This document shows positions 44,711 to 56,371 of a DNA stretch of 64,000 nucleotides, one piece after another (the stretch's first letter is position 1; each line of letters opens with the position of its first letter). The notes under the pieces are model-generated. The model saw nothing but the letters and a program-made list of their open reading frames with translations, ran no database searches and had not been told where the DNA came from. The position numbers and the translations under genes are program-made. The stretch is from Eutrigla gurnardus (Eukaryota > Chordata > Actinopteri > Perciformes > Triglidae). The stretch lies in NCBI GenBank assembly GCA_963514095.1, contig OY741268.1:2332001-2396000 (forward strand), written 5' to 3'.

Positions 44711-47700
44711 TCACTGACGCTTTAGTATCTGACATGGCTGAATGATCAAGTGTGCCAACATTTCACACACAAGCAGTCTTTTTTCAACATAAATTTTTAT
44801 GAAAAACACATGTCGATGAAGTTTAACCTGGAAAAAAACGGCCCAAACATTGGGCAACATTGAACACGGCAGGGCTTTGGTTAAATCTTCCCTTCTTGTA
44901 CTACTTCTTTCTGCCACCGCCACCCATCTCTCTGGTGCATATTTCAAATATTTGGACATATATTCTTCTACTTTGGTCGTTGTTGTATCAAATGAGCTCA
45001 AGACAGCGTCTGAAGAGGGGGAAAAAAACAAACAGATCAGTATTAGCAAACGCTAACCTCTCAAATTAAAATATGTTGCAAATATCAACTTTTGTGCCAT
45101 TGCCAATGTTTCAAGTATATAAATTAGTATTTATCAGCGTGCAAGGTCATTGATTATCATGTGCTTGTGCGACCAACAAAAGGCAGTTGGTAGTACCAGT
45201 GCTGCCGGTAGAGTTAGTCTAGAGCCCAGAATGGAATATTATATATAATATTAGAGCATGCTCTGTAGAGTCCTCCAACTAAAATGATTTTGCTTATGAA
45301 TTATTATTCTGCTTACTATATTCAATTATTTAAAACATTGTTACAAAACTACTATGTTAAAGCAAACTCACCACAGATTATCTTGTACAGATGAGTCTTC
45401 ATGAAGGCAACCTTCCCACTTCTTCCTCTGAGGCTCATTATGGCCATCATTTTATTTGTCATAGTTCTGCCATGGTAAAACAGATTTATATTAGAATATT
45501 ATAGTGCAATCAGGTTCATTATAAAAATTTAGCAGAGAGCGAGTAAGTGGGTGTGTGGGGGGCAGGGTTCCTAAAGGTTTCTTCAAGTTAAATTTAAGAC
45601 TTTTTAAGACCTTTTTAAGACCATTCATATCAAAAATTAATACCTATTTCTCTGCCTATTTCACGGCCCGGAGTGTTCATTTATTCAACAAACAAAAGAC
45701 GTCCACAGTACTTAAAAGAGATGTCTCAATGTGATTTACTGGTTAAATAAAATAAATAAAGAAATACAGAAATCTGTGGGTATGTAAGGGATGAGGGGGT
45801 GTCACCTTGCCCCCCATTAATTAATTAATTAATTAATTAATTTAATCATTAGCTGTCGCCAAGGCAGTGTTTGGCGATGGTGTGAAGAGTCCACAACACC
45901 ACTGCTTTCAGCGTTGGTGTGGACCCGAAAGAGATGCGTAGATCGACTCTAGCGTTAGCTGCAGTCGTAGGAGGAGGGGCTGCAGGAGCGGCAGCAGGAG
46001 CAGCTAGCTGGCTAACGTTAGCTGGAGGAAACCCGGCGGTGATGGAAGGAGTTTGTTCCTTTCCTCGAACATACTTCATGTGCTTGGTCGATTTGGCATG
46101 AGCAGTCCTGCCAGTCGAGATGCGTCGATCCCCGAGTGCGGCGTAACCGGACGTAACATGAAGGAGAAAGCTCCATGTTACATCGGGGATCGACGCATCT
46201 CGACTGGCAGGACTGCTACAGCTACTGCTAACGTGAGTTGTTCAAAAACCTTATTTTTAGCAAACTTTATGTACACAAACGATGTTCTCAATGCTCGTGT
46301 TCATGTGTAGAGACCCTGGTGATGCTACGAGCAAAGTTTCATGTTGTGTCGAGTTTTCGTAGTGTTTTAAAAATAGCAATTTTGATGCTACCGAAAAGTT
46401 GCCCCATGCACCCCCATTGAAAATGAGTTTGACCTGGAAACGAAACTGGTGAATCTTAAAAGTGGCTTTTTCGTCGTAATTATACTTTTACACGAAGGTT
46501 TGACTCGTGTTCATTCACAAAATAAGCAGAGGTTGCGTTTTGGCAACAGTTACACTTTAAGTAGCCAGCTAATGTTAAAACTTGCCTTGTTGTTTGTGGT
46601 CTATGTCAGTGCTGTGGTGCTGTAGCCGGAGGTCTTCAGTGTCGTGTTCTGAGCAATTTCTCCGGGGCTGCGTTGCGTTCACAATTATTGGTTCCGCCCA
46701 TACAGTCTATGGTTCCACTGCTCTTTATTTACGTTATTTGATCAAAATAATAGTGGTTGACAAATGAAACTTTTGACGAAAAATGCGATACGGAGAAGTT
46801 ACATACAGCACAAAATTTAAGACCCAGATATCAAAATTCAAGACTTTTTCAAGTCTTTTTAAGGTATTATTTCTAAATTCATAAATTCAATGCTTTTAAG
46901 ACTTTTTAAGACCCCGCGGGAACCCTGGGGGGGAGTGCATGACAGTATATGACAGGGAACATAATCACTATAAACTAATGCAAAAAAGGAACATAAAGTT
47001 ACTTACGCAGCCATTGACTTCTTAACATGGTCTGCAGCATCAACGCCTCCCAACCTCTTCAGATGTTTACTCTGAAAAGGAGCAACAAGAAATTAAAAAT
47101 ATAACCAGAAAAAGTGGTCAGTAGAGTCCAGACCTTCACAAAGCAGGCACATGATGAGGACAAGGAGTTTGTAGTGGTCACCAAGGTGAACAAGCCAATT
47201 GTCATAATGAAACTTTGCCAGCACTTTACAAGATTAATTATTTAACCCTTTTGTTGTCTTCATTTTTTTATAGCACTTGTTGTCTTCCAGTTTGAGTGTT
47301 TTTGTCTTGTACCCAATCAGGGAGAGGCATAAGAATATCTCTACAAATCTTTAGCATTGAAATTCAGGGCTTAAAGCAAGAAAAGATTTGAGGCCTGAAA
47401 AATTGTCCAGGAGGAAATGTGCACAATGTATTGAATTAATTTTAAAGTGCTCTTTGCCTGACATCAGGAATGGTGCCTGAGAACTTTAAACCCTTTACAT
47501 TAGCCCCATGTACATTAGAGTTGTGAAACCATGTTTCACTAGCCTGATACTCAGACCCCAATACCACCTGAGGGTTAAAACTTACCAGTTCTGCTCCCTC
47601 ATTCTTGTCCTCCAGGCGATTCTCTAAAGCTTTGAGCTCTTCTTCAGTGCTTGCCGGCTTCACTTCATAACTATTTCCAGCAGATGAGGTGGCAACGTGA

Positions 47701-50700
47701 ATTGTATCCTTGATTTCAACAAGGAGCTGGAGAACTCTCTTCTGGAATTCTAGCCAAAAAAAGAAGCGACCGATTATTACTTTTATAATCTAGTGAATAC
47801 GCTCTACACCACAAAATCATTGTTTTTTCATTTGCCCAATAAAAATGCACTGCAAAAACTCAAAATTTTACCAAGAATATTTGTGATGTTTCTAGTCAAA
47901 ATGTCTAATTTCTAGTCAAAATAAATCTCATACACTTAAAATAAGACACCTAAAAAGTAACTTGTATTTAGACAAATTTCACTTGCATCACACAAATTTT
48001 CACTTGAAATAAGTAGAAAAATCTGCCAGTGGAGCAAAATTTTTTTTTTTGCTTGTAATAATAAAAAAAAAACCTTACATGTGTTACCATGTGCTCATGT
48101 GAAACATCAGGTTAGTTTGAAGAATTAGTAAAGTGTCATATTGAACTGCTGAGTCTGATTCAACTGAAACTTTGGGGACAGCTAGGGACACTGGAAGACC
48201 CCTAATTATTTGTCAGCAAAAATAAGAGAATAACATTACTTTTTTCAGACATCGGGAAGTCCTTCCTCAATTTGTTTGAGTGTGCATGCGTCAACATCGC
48301 CTTGGCTGCATTTGGGGGATCCCTTTCAGCTCTCATAGACTTCTCAGGAGGCTGCCTGAGGCTTCGGTCGATAGTCGTTTCTTGGGGTGTCACTGATGGA
48401 GAAACGGTCATGAACAAGCATACACCCAAGACAGATACAAGTATCTTAAAGAGCTCCAGTATTTTTTTCCCATATGCCAGAATATGTTCCTAACAACACC
48501 CTCACCTCTTACTGCTCCTTGTGGGTTCAGAAGCATTCTGACGCCGTGAGAAGGACTCTGAGGAACTCCGCCCCCTACTCCTTCGGCTACGGCTAAATTA
48601 TATGGTTACAAAAAAATACATAAATTAAAAAGGAAATTGCTATGCTACCGTTATTGCAAATGAAGTCTAATTCTCAAATTGGTGGGAATGATCATTTTGC
48701 ATTGCAGGTTTTATTTAAAAAACAAATATATATCTATATATAAATATATATCTCATGTGACATTTGTTGAGGTCAGTACAACAAACATTTTCTTACATCT
48801 GGAAGATGTGTAGTTCAGACTCTGCAGCTCTACAGTGCTTCATTTATACTGACAATATTGTACTTTTGATCATATTTAAATTAAATACCTCCGTCCATGA
48901 GTGGAAGACCCTGAGGAACCCCCACGCTGTCTCTGAGAAAGGGATCTGGACAGACTCTGTTGGTCAGGGCTGAATGATCTGGTTTAAAAAAAAATAAATA
49001 AAGAAGGGAAATTGCTACAGCAGGTATTGCAAATTAAGTATAATTCTAATTAGCGGGAATGATAATTTTGTGTCGCAATTTCTATTTTTACTAGAAAAAA
49101 AGTAATATTATGAACATGTGACATTTGCAGGTCAGTACAACAAACATTTTCTTACATCTGGAAGATTGTAGTTCAGACTGCAGCTATAATCTAATAATAA
49201 TAATAATAACAGTGCTTCATTTATACTGGCAATATTGCACTTTTGATCATATTTAAATTAAATACCTTCGACCATTAGAAAGAGACTCAGAGGGACTCCT
49301 GCTACCACTGTGTGCCAAGGATCGAGATTGAGGGCTTGAGGGGATGTCCATTTGGGTTCTTTTTGCGGTTTTAGACACTGGGAAGGGTTAATATGTCAAT
49401 AATTCAAAATTACTTTACACGTATTTGGTTAGTCAACATAAGCAACACTAACAGTTTACATTAACATAAAAGACAATTGAAATTTATATTTTGTGGCATT
49501 CAATTCAAGTTGTAACCTTTCAGTTCTGGTATGGCATACTAAACTTCAAAATATTTGATACCCAATCAAAGACAAAACTGGTTTCACACAACCACCTACT
49601 AGGGCTGTACGGTATGGACTAAAATTGATATCACGGTATGATTTGAGGCATAGACGGTAACGGTATTATATCGCGGTATTTTAATTTTATCTTTTAGTTT
49701 CTATGTACAGTGTTTCCCCTAGAATTTTTTTCAGGCCCGGTGGCCCGGTGGTACCCACCGAAAAAACCCTAAACAGACAAGACGTGTGGGATGGTGTATT
49801 GGTGCAGTTGGATTAAGTCAGGTGGCACAACAAGCAGTCTGCAATTCTGCAATTATTATATTTGCATTCAACATTTTTGTTCAACCTGAGTGTATTCAAG
49901 GTTTTCAAGGATTAAAGGAGAGAGTGACTTATTAAGGTGCCGGTTGATGGAAATGATCCAAAATTAGGGGCCGGAAAAATATGGCTGGAAAATGAGGAGC
50001 ATCACATTAATAGCTACAGATACTTTTATACGTTATAAAACATTATAACGACATATGAGTGCATATATTGTCTTATTTTATCAAGTAAAATATAAGTTAT
50101 AGGTTTACTCAACAGCCTAATAGTTCATAGAAATTCAGGTAGAAATAGGTTAACTCAGAGTTCCACAGCTTATCAAAAAACAATCCTTATTTTATTAGGC
50201 TGCCTATGGCTTGATGTTGTTTTTAAGGAGCGCCGTCTCTGCATATATTTCTCGACAACACTCGACCTGCATCAGCGAATGTGCGCACGAGCGGATCTGT
50301 GCGAGCAGGCAGCGCGAGGAAAGCGGATTTTGGACGGAGACACAGCGGCATTTTTCTTATAAATAAATGTGCACCCTTCTTTTTCACCAACTGCTCCTCT
50401 TCCTCGCGTGCTGCGCTTTCAGCCATATCTCCGTCTGTTAAGCCACTGCCGCTCTTTCGTGCATGTTGTACACATGGACATGTTTGTAAACAGTGTGATG
50501 CTTACGCGGGCTGCCTGGACGCATTGCGGTGATGTCTGTTAAGAAGTCTGTTATGTCTGTTATGTCTGTTATGTCTGTCGCAAAAGACGAGCGCTTTTGC
50601 GCTCGTCAAAATAAATGGGGGAAAAAAGAAAGTGTTCATCTACTGGTCACACCGGTCCCGCGGTAACGTCAAAATCCATACCGTAGCGAAATTCATACCG

Positions 50701-53014
50701 GTATACCTTCAGCACCGTTTATACCGTACACCCCTACCACCTACCAAACTGTGCATCTGTCATTTTGGGAGGAGTTGGAAGAACAAAGTCATCTGTATCG
50801 ACAGTCATAAAACAAAATAGTACTTAACTAGTAACTGTAGTGACTAATTGGCCCGATACTGACATAGCCACGGTGGTGATTAAAATGCTACAATGATGTG
50901 TTCTGGATGTGCATACCTTTTGTTAGTCTTTTCTTGGCTTGATTCTCATTACTTGTGTTGGTAGTTGTGCAATATTTACCAGACTGTGCATTCGTCATTT
51001 TGGGAGGAGTTGGAAGAACAAAGTCATCTGTAATAAATAGTCAACAGTCATAAAAAAGTACTTTCAAAACTGTAGTGACTAATTGGCCCGATACTGACAT
51101 AGCCACGGTGGTGATTGAAATACTACAATGATGTGTTCTTAAACTTTTGTTATTCTTTTCTTGGCTTGATTCTCATTACTTGTATTTGCAGGATGTGGCT
51201 TCTTTTTATTGTGTTAGTAGTTGTGCAATATTTACCGAAAAGTGTGACTTAGTTGTGAGTTTGCAGTAAGAACCATTACATCTCTCCTATGATTCAAACA
51301 TACTGAGCCCACCCGTGTCTTCATATGACATGATTGTGTGACATGACCCACCACCAAAGTGTCACTGCCCCCTTTTGGTGTGGCATACCCCAAAATGAAC
51401 CAGTGTTCAAAAACAAAAAGCACCCATTGTGGCTCCAACAAAGACTATTATGTTATTACAAACTCTAAAAATACAATGAAAGCAAAACAGGTAAATTTGA
51501 CCACCGCACACTGAAAAACTTTACTGAATCTTTGTTCTGAGTGAGCAACAATCAGAGGGAGCTACAGGCGAAACATGTTGCTTGCTCACAAAGATTCTGT
51601 AAAGTTTTTCAGTATGCGGTGGTCTATTTCACTGTTTTACTTTAAATGTTCCTGCTACCAACCTGCACCTGACGATCACACTGGCTGTGCACAAGGAGAT
51701 CCTTTTGTTGTTTTACTCTAAAAATACAATGTTACAATGATGTAGGCCTTGGGGCCATGTAGACATTGCCTTCAGTGCATTGGTTCCTGTAAATTAACAC
51801 ATACCTTCACAAGGAATACATTTTCGAATCTTCTTGGTAGCCTTTTCACCTAAAATTAATAATAAGCATTCTGTAAGACAGTAGTCATCTTTCAAACAAT
51901 TAGGCATAGCTGTGTTGACTGTCTTAGTTTGAATTGACAAAAAAGGTTAGAAAACCCTACTCCAACCTCATTGTTGTGACAGAGATATGAAAATAAATGT
52001 GAAAACGAAAAAAAAAAATGTATTACATACCTGTACTCTTTATCATAAAACCTTGAGAAGATTCTTTTTGACTGTCTTCATTGACAGATGGTTCATCTAA
52101 AAAAAGGAAAAAGTCAATAAATCTTTGATAGACAATTACAAATGTAATATTCTACAACATTGAAAAAAAGTCTTACAAATGATCAAAGTAGTAAAAGTGC
52201 ACTACATACCCATTTGGTAGTCGGGATAAAACATTTTTTTGGGCCTCCTCTTCGTCGGTAACTCCTCTTCTGAGCCACTCAATTCAGCAGTTGTAGTAAA
52301 ATCATACTTCTCGCATTCATTCTTGTCATCTGAAAGCATACAAATGAGTAAGTCTTACAACATACAACAGCAACTGCATTGCAACAGTAAACAATAAACT
52401 GAGGCTAATGAATGACAATATTGTTCTTTTTATTGTATACGATATGATTTTGTGAGGAAGGGGCAGGACTACATAAGCTTTTTGCTTCCTCCTGTTCCCT
52501 CTCCAATATATTTTGTTGTTGTTTTTTTCTGGATGAGACTGTTTATTTGTGTTGTGCTTATGACATTTAGTTACTTTTAATTGTATGGTTATTTGTTGTT
52601 GTTCGAGATAAAACCAAACAATAAAACAGTCTCCCCAAAATACACCGCACAAGCAAAACTGACATTATAGCAGGCTAGAAATTACCAAACATACATAAGA
52701 GACAGATAGAGATACTTAAAAGTTCATGTAAAAGAGAAAAATTAAGAAATGTCCATATGTATGTGTTGACGATTTGAAATTTGCCTTACGTTCATATATG
52801 ACATAAGTCTTTGCCTTACAAAACACATACCTGACTGAATCTTAATTTTTATTAACGGGAATTTCGTCCATGACTCTTCTGGTTCTTTGCAGGCCTTCAA
52901 CGCTCTCGCAGCTCCTTGTGTAGGCCACAATACACCACCATTCTTAACCCAACATGATGGTATCACTTCCTCCATCTCCACGGTCTCCTCTCTCCAAACC
53001 ACTCTGGTCCACAT
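44711..53014 (-). CDS. DUF4806-like accessory gene of CACTA-like element, many exons
   Basis: Predicted from splice consensus and frame. ATG at 53014 opens exon 1 (to about 52829), 'MWTRVVWREETVEMEEVIPS' with Trp-Pro in 'GVLWPTQGAARALKACK', typical of the N-terminus of DUF4806-type proteins. Further exons lie near 52325-52212, 52097-52034, 51850-51811, 51030-50919, 50793-50745, 49378-49265, 48970-48891, 48600-48515 and about 48437-48250, several Ser/Arg-rich. Then come 47755-47588 ('EFQKRVLQLLVEIKDTIHVA', 'STEEELKALENRLEDKNEGA'), 47073-47008 ('SKHLKRLGGVDAADHVKKSM'), 45466-45372 ('TNKMMAIMSLRGRSGKVAF') and 45012-44711. The last four resemble the DUF4806 region. It lies directly downstream of the transposase on the same strand. 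Function unknown. Exon limits are approximate. Confidence 0.5.
45815..45843. repeat. (ATTA)n simple repeat
   Basis: About seven ATTA units inside the hAT at 45563-46927. Confidence 0.9.
46101..46217. repeat. Perfect 35-bp inverted repeat with structured loop
   Basis: 46101-46135 and 46183-46217 are exact reverse complements (35 of 35). The 47-base loop holds a further 8-bp stem (gtaacatg/catgttac). RNA from either strand would fold into a long hairpin. It sits inside the hAT at 45563-46927. Confidence 0.9.
47850..48056. mobile_element. Short MITE ('cactgcaaaaact' type)
   Basis: Starts 'cactgcaaaaactcaaaatt' and contains repeated 'tctagtcaaaat', 'cttgaaataag' and 'aaaatctgccagtgg', then a T-rich end near 48056. 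This pattern is a frequent short repeat in fish introns. The right end is not exact. Confidence 0.5.
48600..49270. repeat. Tandem duplication of an exon-intron block
   Basis: Sequence near 48620-48900 is repeated near 49000-49270. Shared stretches are 'ggtcagtacaacaaacattt', 'tcttacatctggaagat' and 'cttttgatcatatttaaatt'. Each copy abuts a Ser/Arg-rich exon ending in 'Gly-Arg-Arg' before the same donor (gtatttaatt). The duplication multiplied one SR-type exon of the DUF4806-like gene. Confidence 0.8.
49600..50736. mobile_element. hAT element ('tagggctgtacggtat' ends)
   Basis: Termini 'tagggctgtacggtat' and 'ataccgtacacccctaccac' (the last four bases being target) are inverted copies. The 8-bp duplication CCACCTAC flanks it (49592-49599 and 50737-50744). 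A minus-strand frame at 50426 has 'MAESAAREEEEQLVKKKGA', the usual start of a ZBED-type hAT transposase, then decays. Near 49709 'cagtgtttcccctagaattt' looks like the end of another hAT-type repeat inside it. At 50586-50607 there is a perfect 9-bp-stem hairpin (gacgagcgc, tttt, gcgctcgtc), preceded by short 'ctgttatgt' tandem repeats. Confidence 0.88.
50743..51185. repeat. Second tandem exon-intron duplication
   Basis: 50743-50960 and 50983-51185 are close copies: 'ttttgggaggagttggaaga' and 'gactaattggcccgatactg' occur in both. Each includes an exon reading 'DDFVLPTPPKMT' on minus. A hAT is inserted at the left edge of this block. Confidence 0.85.
51499..51624. repeat. Inverted repeat of about 36 bp arms
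   Basis: 51499-51534 and 51589-51624 are near-perfect reverse complements, starting 'gaccaccgcacactgaaaaa'; pairing resumes in the loop at 'gtgagcaac'. It may be a very small palindromic MITE in an intron of the DUF4806-like gene. Confidence 0.75.
52433..52626 (+). mobile_element. 3' end of a LINE like LINE-A
   Basis: 'gggcaggactacataagctt', 'tgcttcctcctgttccct' and 'gttgttcgagataaaa' resemble the LINE-A tail at 37430-37562. It is a 5'-truncated fragment of about 200 bp lying in intron 1 of the DUF4806-like gene. Confidence 0.5.
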
Positions 53015-53186
53015 TGTCTATAGAAACAACAAAAGAGAAAACTCAGAACAATGCTATCCAACAGTTAAAGTGAATAACCATCATTACATTATAACTAAAC
53101 ACTTCTAACATTAAAAGATTAACAGCTATTAGTGGACTTACTCGCATCTCCTTCTGTCACTTATCCAAGGCTGGTTAGTTCCTTTC

Positions 53187-54853
53187 ACTGCCATGAAGTA
53201 ATGGCATAAATAGCGTAGCCACTTTTGTATGGTTGACAAACTGCCTTGTGCTTCAGTTTTTTCTCCTCAATCAGCTCTCGTTTTCGATTCCCTCTTTCAT
53301 CGCGCAGAACAGCAATGTTAATCAGTTTTGAGTCGCATGGACTGGTGAAGAAACTGTCCAAAGCGTCGAGACTGTACACGTCACACGCATGTCTTTTCTG
53401 GCCTTCTTTCCTTTACCAAGGCAAAGGCGTGTCCCTAAAAAAACAGGAGTCCTTCTTCTTAGTTGACACAAATGTCCCAAGTGCTGCTGGTGAGACATGA
53501 ATTTTTGCATTGTCCATTTCTGCTATCCTCTTCGATAGTTGTGCAATTGGGTTTTTTGCATTTCTGACACTTTTTGTTTTGTTTTTGCAGGTGGTTCTCA
53601 AACTGAAAGGCAGAGATGTCATTCAAAGATGTTTCAAAGTGCCTTGCATCTTCAGCCAAGTGGATCAGGGCATGGACATTATAGGATGGAAAGATTGAGC
53701 TGTAGAGCTTGGTAGATGTTCTATAAAAATATACTAGAAGCTCTTCAGCGTAGCCAATGGATGACATCCGTGTAATGCCATTGGAGTCCAACAGTACAGA
53801 CATGGCAACTGACAGTGTCAAAAAGTGATAGTAAAAACTGTCTTGCAGAATGCCTCGGAGAACAACAGGTCCAGTATAGAGTAAAAACTGTCTGAATTCC
53901 GTCGCTTTCCATCTGTCCAGATCAGTTAGACTTCGTGGCTGTCGGGCAAATTCTCTTGGCAGCTTTCCACTGAGGGACAAGAGTTTTGCTGAAATTTCTC
54001 CAATTTGCCTTGGGGACAGCCTACACTCTCTAGGTCCCTGTTTTAGAAAGTTCAGCAATCGTCTGACAACCCCTAGGCAGACAACATGCATAAAGTCCAG
54101 CACAAACGGTTTTATGCACTGCAAGCCTGCAGTGATCAGGGGTGAACAACCAGTTTGGAGGATGGGATATGCCTGTTTACTGAAGTCATCTTCTGTTCTT
54201 GCATCAATCTTCTCCTGCGACTGGTAGTTGAATACAACTCTGTGACTTCGATAATGTCCTTCAATGGTGCACCGCTCACAGCTGCTGTAGGCATTGTGGG
54301 ACTTGATGCATTTTAGGAATGCTCTCGCTGGGGCATCACAAATGAAAGCATTCACTTTTACATTTAATGTTACATTTTGGAACTCAACTCCATGTTGTTG
54401 GAGTGCCTTCAGTTCTGTTAAAAAACTAGACATGTAATCAGTAACGCTGTTTGGCTTTGCAGTTCCACAAAATAGTGCAACGATAAACGGCTCAAACTTT
54501 TTCACACTACAAAGAATGGGCCAAATTTGTACATTGGATGATTTAAACAATGGCAAACCATCTACACTGAAATTTAGCAGTATCTAATTTTCTGTTGAAA
54601 AGAAATCGGCATACTGTGAGCACATTTTCAAAAGTCCCGTCTCCACACCGAAGTAGAGGAACTGGCCACCACATAGATCCCTGACTTCTATTTGAGGTGG
54701 AGTTCCTAACAGGGTTCTGGCATCTTTTGGCAGCCGGTGGCCATGTTTACGTAACACCAAGAGCAGCTCATCAACCGATGTGCGCGTTGCCTTATTTTTT
54801 ACAGCCCATTTTGCCAAATCACTTCTTAGATCACTTGATTCCTCCTCGGACAA
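53187..54853 (-). pseudogene. CACTA/EnSpm-like transposase, broken
   Basis: The frame runs from 54853 ('SEEESSDLRSDLAKWAVKNK') through TAG at 54586-54584 to 53459. 'LLNFSVDGLPLFKSSNVQIW' holds a candidate catalytic Asp; 'VNAFICDAPARAFLKCIKSH', 'CERCTIEGHYRSHRVVF', 'FVLDFMHVVCLGVVRRLLNF' and 'RWKATEFRQFLLYTGPVVLR' are conserved blocks of the fish 'transposase domain-containing' family. A frameshift near 53578 leads to 'NPIAQLSKRIAEMDNAKIHV', and further shifts to the C-terminal 'HKAVCQPYKSGYAIYAITSW' near 53187. It was probably about 550-600 residues long. The N-terminus is cut at 54855 by an L1 fragment. Superfamily assignment is from motif memory, so moderate. Confidence 0.65.
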
Positions 54854-54854
54854 A

Positions 54855-55690
54855 GTTACAATTTCTACCTCCCACCTCCAAACATTTGATCTCTCGGTTT
54901 GTTAACCTCTTCGTTATGGCAACCCCCTCTCACCATATTAAATAGGCGTGGATCAAGGACACCGGTGAAGTAATTTCTGACGAGCTATGGGCGAAAGGGT
55001 TAAATAGGATAAAAGCATGCTCTATTAATGCTCGACTACAGCTCATTCAGTTTAAGGTAGTTCATAGGTTGCACTATTCCAAGACCAGACTGAACAGAAT
55101 TTTTCCTTCTGTCTCCCCCACTTGTGATAAATGCAAATCAGCTGAGGGAACTCTTGGGCATCTTTTCTGGTCCTGCTCTAAGCTCACAAGGTTCTGGGTT
55201 GACATTTTCAGTTTGTACAGTGCTGTTTATGATAGACAACTGGTTCCTGACTGTCTCTTAGTGATACTGGACTGCTCCAGCGGTTCTTTGGCTCTTCCTT
55301 CCGCTTTACAACAAGCCCTCATGTTTGGTATGACCATTGCAAAACGGGTCATCCTAAAGGAGTGGAAGTCAGCTTCCCCTCCCTGCTTCAAGAGGTGGCT
55401 AAATGATATGGTTTCTTGTTTATACCTTGAAGAAGTTCGGTTTTCTATGTCTAACTCCCAAGCTAAGTTTAAGAAGATTTGGGGCCCTTTCATAGACTAC
55501 ATCAGGATGGATAGACCACAAACTGGGACCTAAATGTGCGCCATACTGAGACTTTGCCACTCCCCTCCGGCCTCCTTGACTCAATCTGTGTGAGTGGACT
55601 TTCTGGGACATCTGTTCAGTGAATCGACATGTATAAACACATTATACACTGTATTATGTGCTGGCTGTATGTTTTTTTTTTTTTTAAATG
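54855..55690 (+). mobile_element. 5'-truncated L1 3' end
   Basis: It encodes the L1 ORF2 C-terminus in the frame at 55069-55533: 'CDKCKSAEGTLGHLFWSC' matches the Cys-rich block of the L1 at 21325-26827, as do 'LNRIFPSVSPTC' and 'PPCFKRWLNDMV'. The ORF ends at 55533 and a 3' UTR runs to a T/A homopolymer near 55690. The two flanks do not match, so it did not simply insert there; a later rearrangement joined CACTA and Harbinger sequence to it. Confidence 0.75.
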
Positions 55691-56371
55691 TCTGGTTTAC
55701 TGTCTTGTTTGCATGCGTGACAGAATCTTCTGATGTGGGGAGTTTTATGTACATGGGACCGAGGTGGACAGCTATTGCCTCACACACTTGTCTTACTATT
55801 ATTGAAACTGTCGATCAACAGAGACCGAATGCGTTGGCTGTTTTGCGCAGTCTGCCCTCATCGGACAGATAATACAGGGTGCAGGCAACTCTTTTTGTGA
55901 CACTGACACAGGACCGCATGATGGTGTTCTCAGCCTGGTTGTAAGGGCGCAGCAACTCGGAGAGTGACAGCAGCGATGCCCGCGACATTCTCCTCCGGGA
56001 GAACCACTTCATTCATGGTTATCCCACCAGACAGCAGTGCGCCCAGGTCGGACCCAAAACCAGAGAGGCCGGCGGCGACGTGGACGCACTCTCCGTGTCG
56101 GAGGGAGAAGTTGCTGCAACAATGCTGACCTTTGAGCACTAAGTCGTCTCCGCTCCTCCACATAGTACAGCACTTCTATTTGTAAATGCAAATAAACACA
56201 AAGAGATTGCACCAGCATAAATATGACTGCTATTCTGCATGCATCCATGATCACAGATTGTAAACACTGACTGTTGATTGTAAACAATGTCGCATTTAAC
56301 CTAGGGGCACTTTCCGGCACACAATCTGGCGTCAGTTCCCCAAATCTCAGTTTTTCTCTGTTTACATGCAA
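55691..56371 (-). pseudogene. Harbinger transposase N-terminal part, frameshifted
   Basis: Three minus-strand frames join: 56371-56009 ('PRRRRPLWFWVRPGRTAVWW'), 56030-55975 region ('NEVVLPEENV'), and 56012-55815 ('RMSRASLLSLSELLRPYNQA', 'KRVACTLYYLSDEGRLRKTA'). After a TGA near 55816 the frame goes on with 'STVSIIVRQVCEAIAVHLGP' and 'MYIKLPTSEDSVTHA'. These are the conserved blocks that precede the DDE core of PIF/Harbinger transposases. The core itself is missing beyond 55691, where the L1 fragment begins. Two frameshifts and a stop. Confidence 0.75.

Larger units (their letters stand above)
45563..46927. mobile_element. hAT element ('cagggttcc' family) in DUF4806 intron
   Basis: The left end 'cagggttcctaaagg' is followed by 'ttaagactttttaagacc'; the right end 'cgggaaccctg' is preceded by 'ttaagactttttaagacc' in inverse. 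Flanks are G runs, so the 8-bp duplication cannot be defined. Internally only scraps of transposase remain on the minus strand ('YVRGKEQTPSITAGFPPA'). It lies in the intron between 47008 and 45466. Confidence 0.75.

Noticed and set aside
45919..46101. Ala/Gly-rich plus-strand ORF
   Set aside because: Opposite-strand shadow of a hAT transposase scrap; no independent support.
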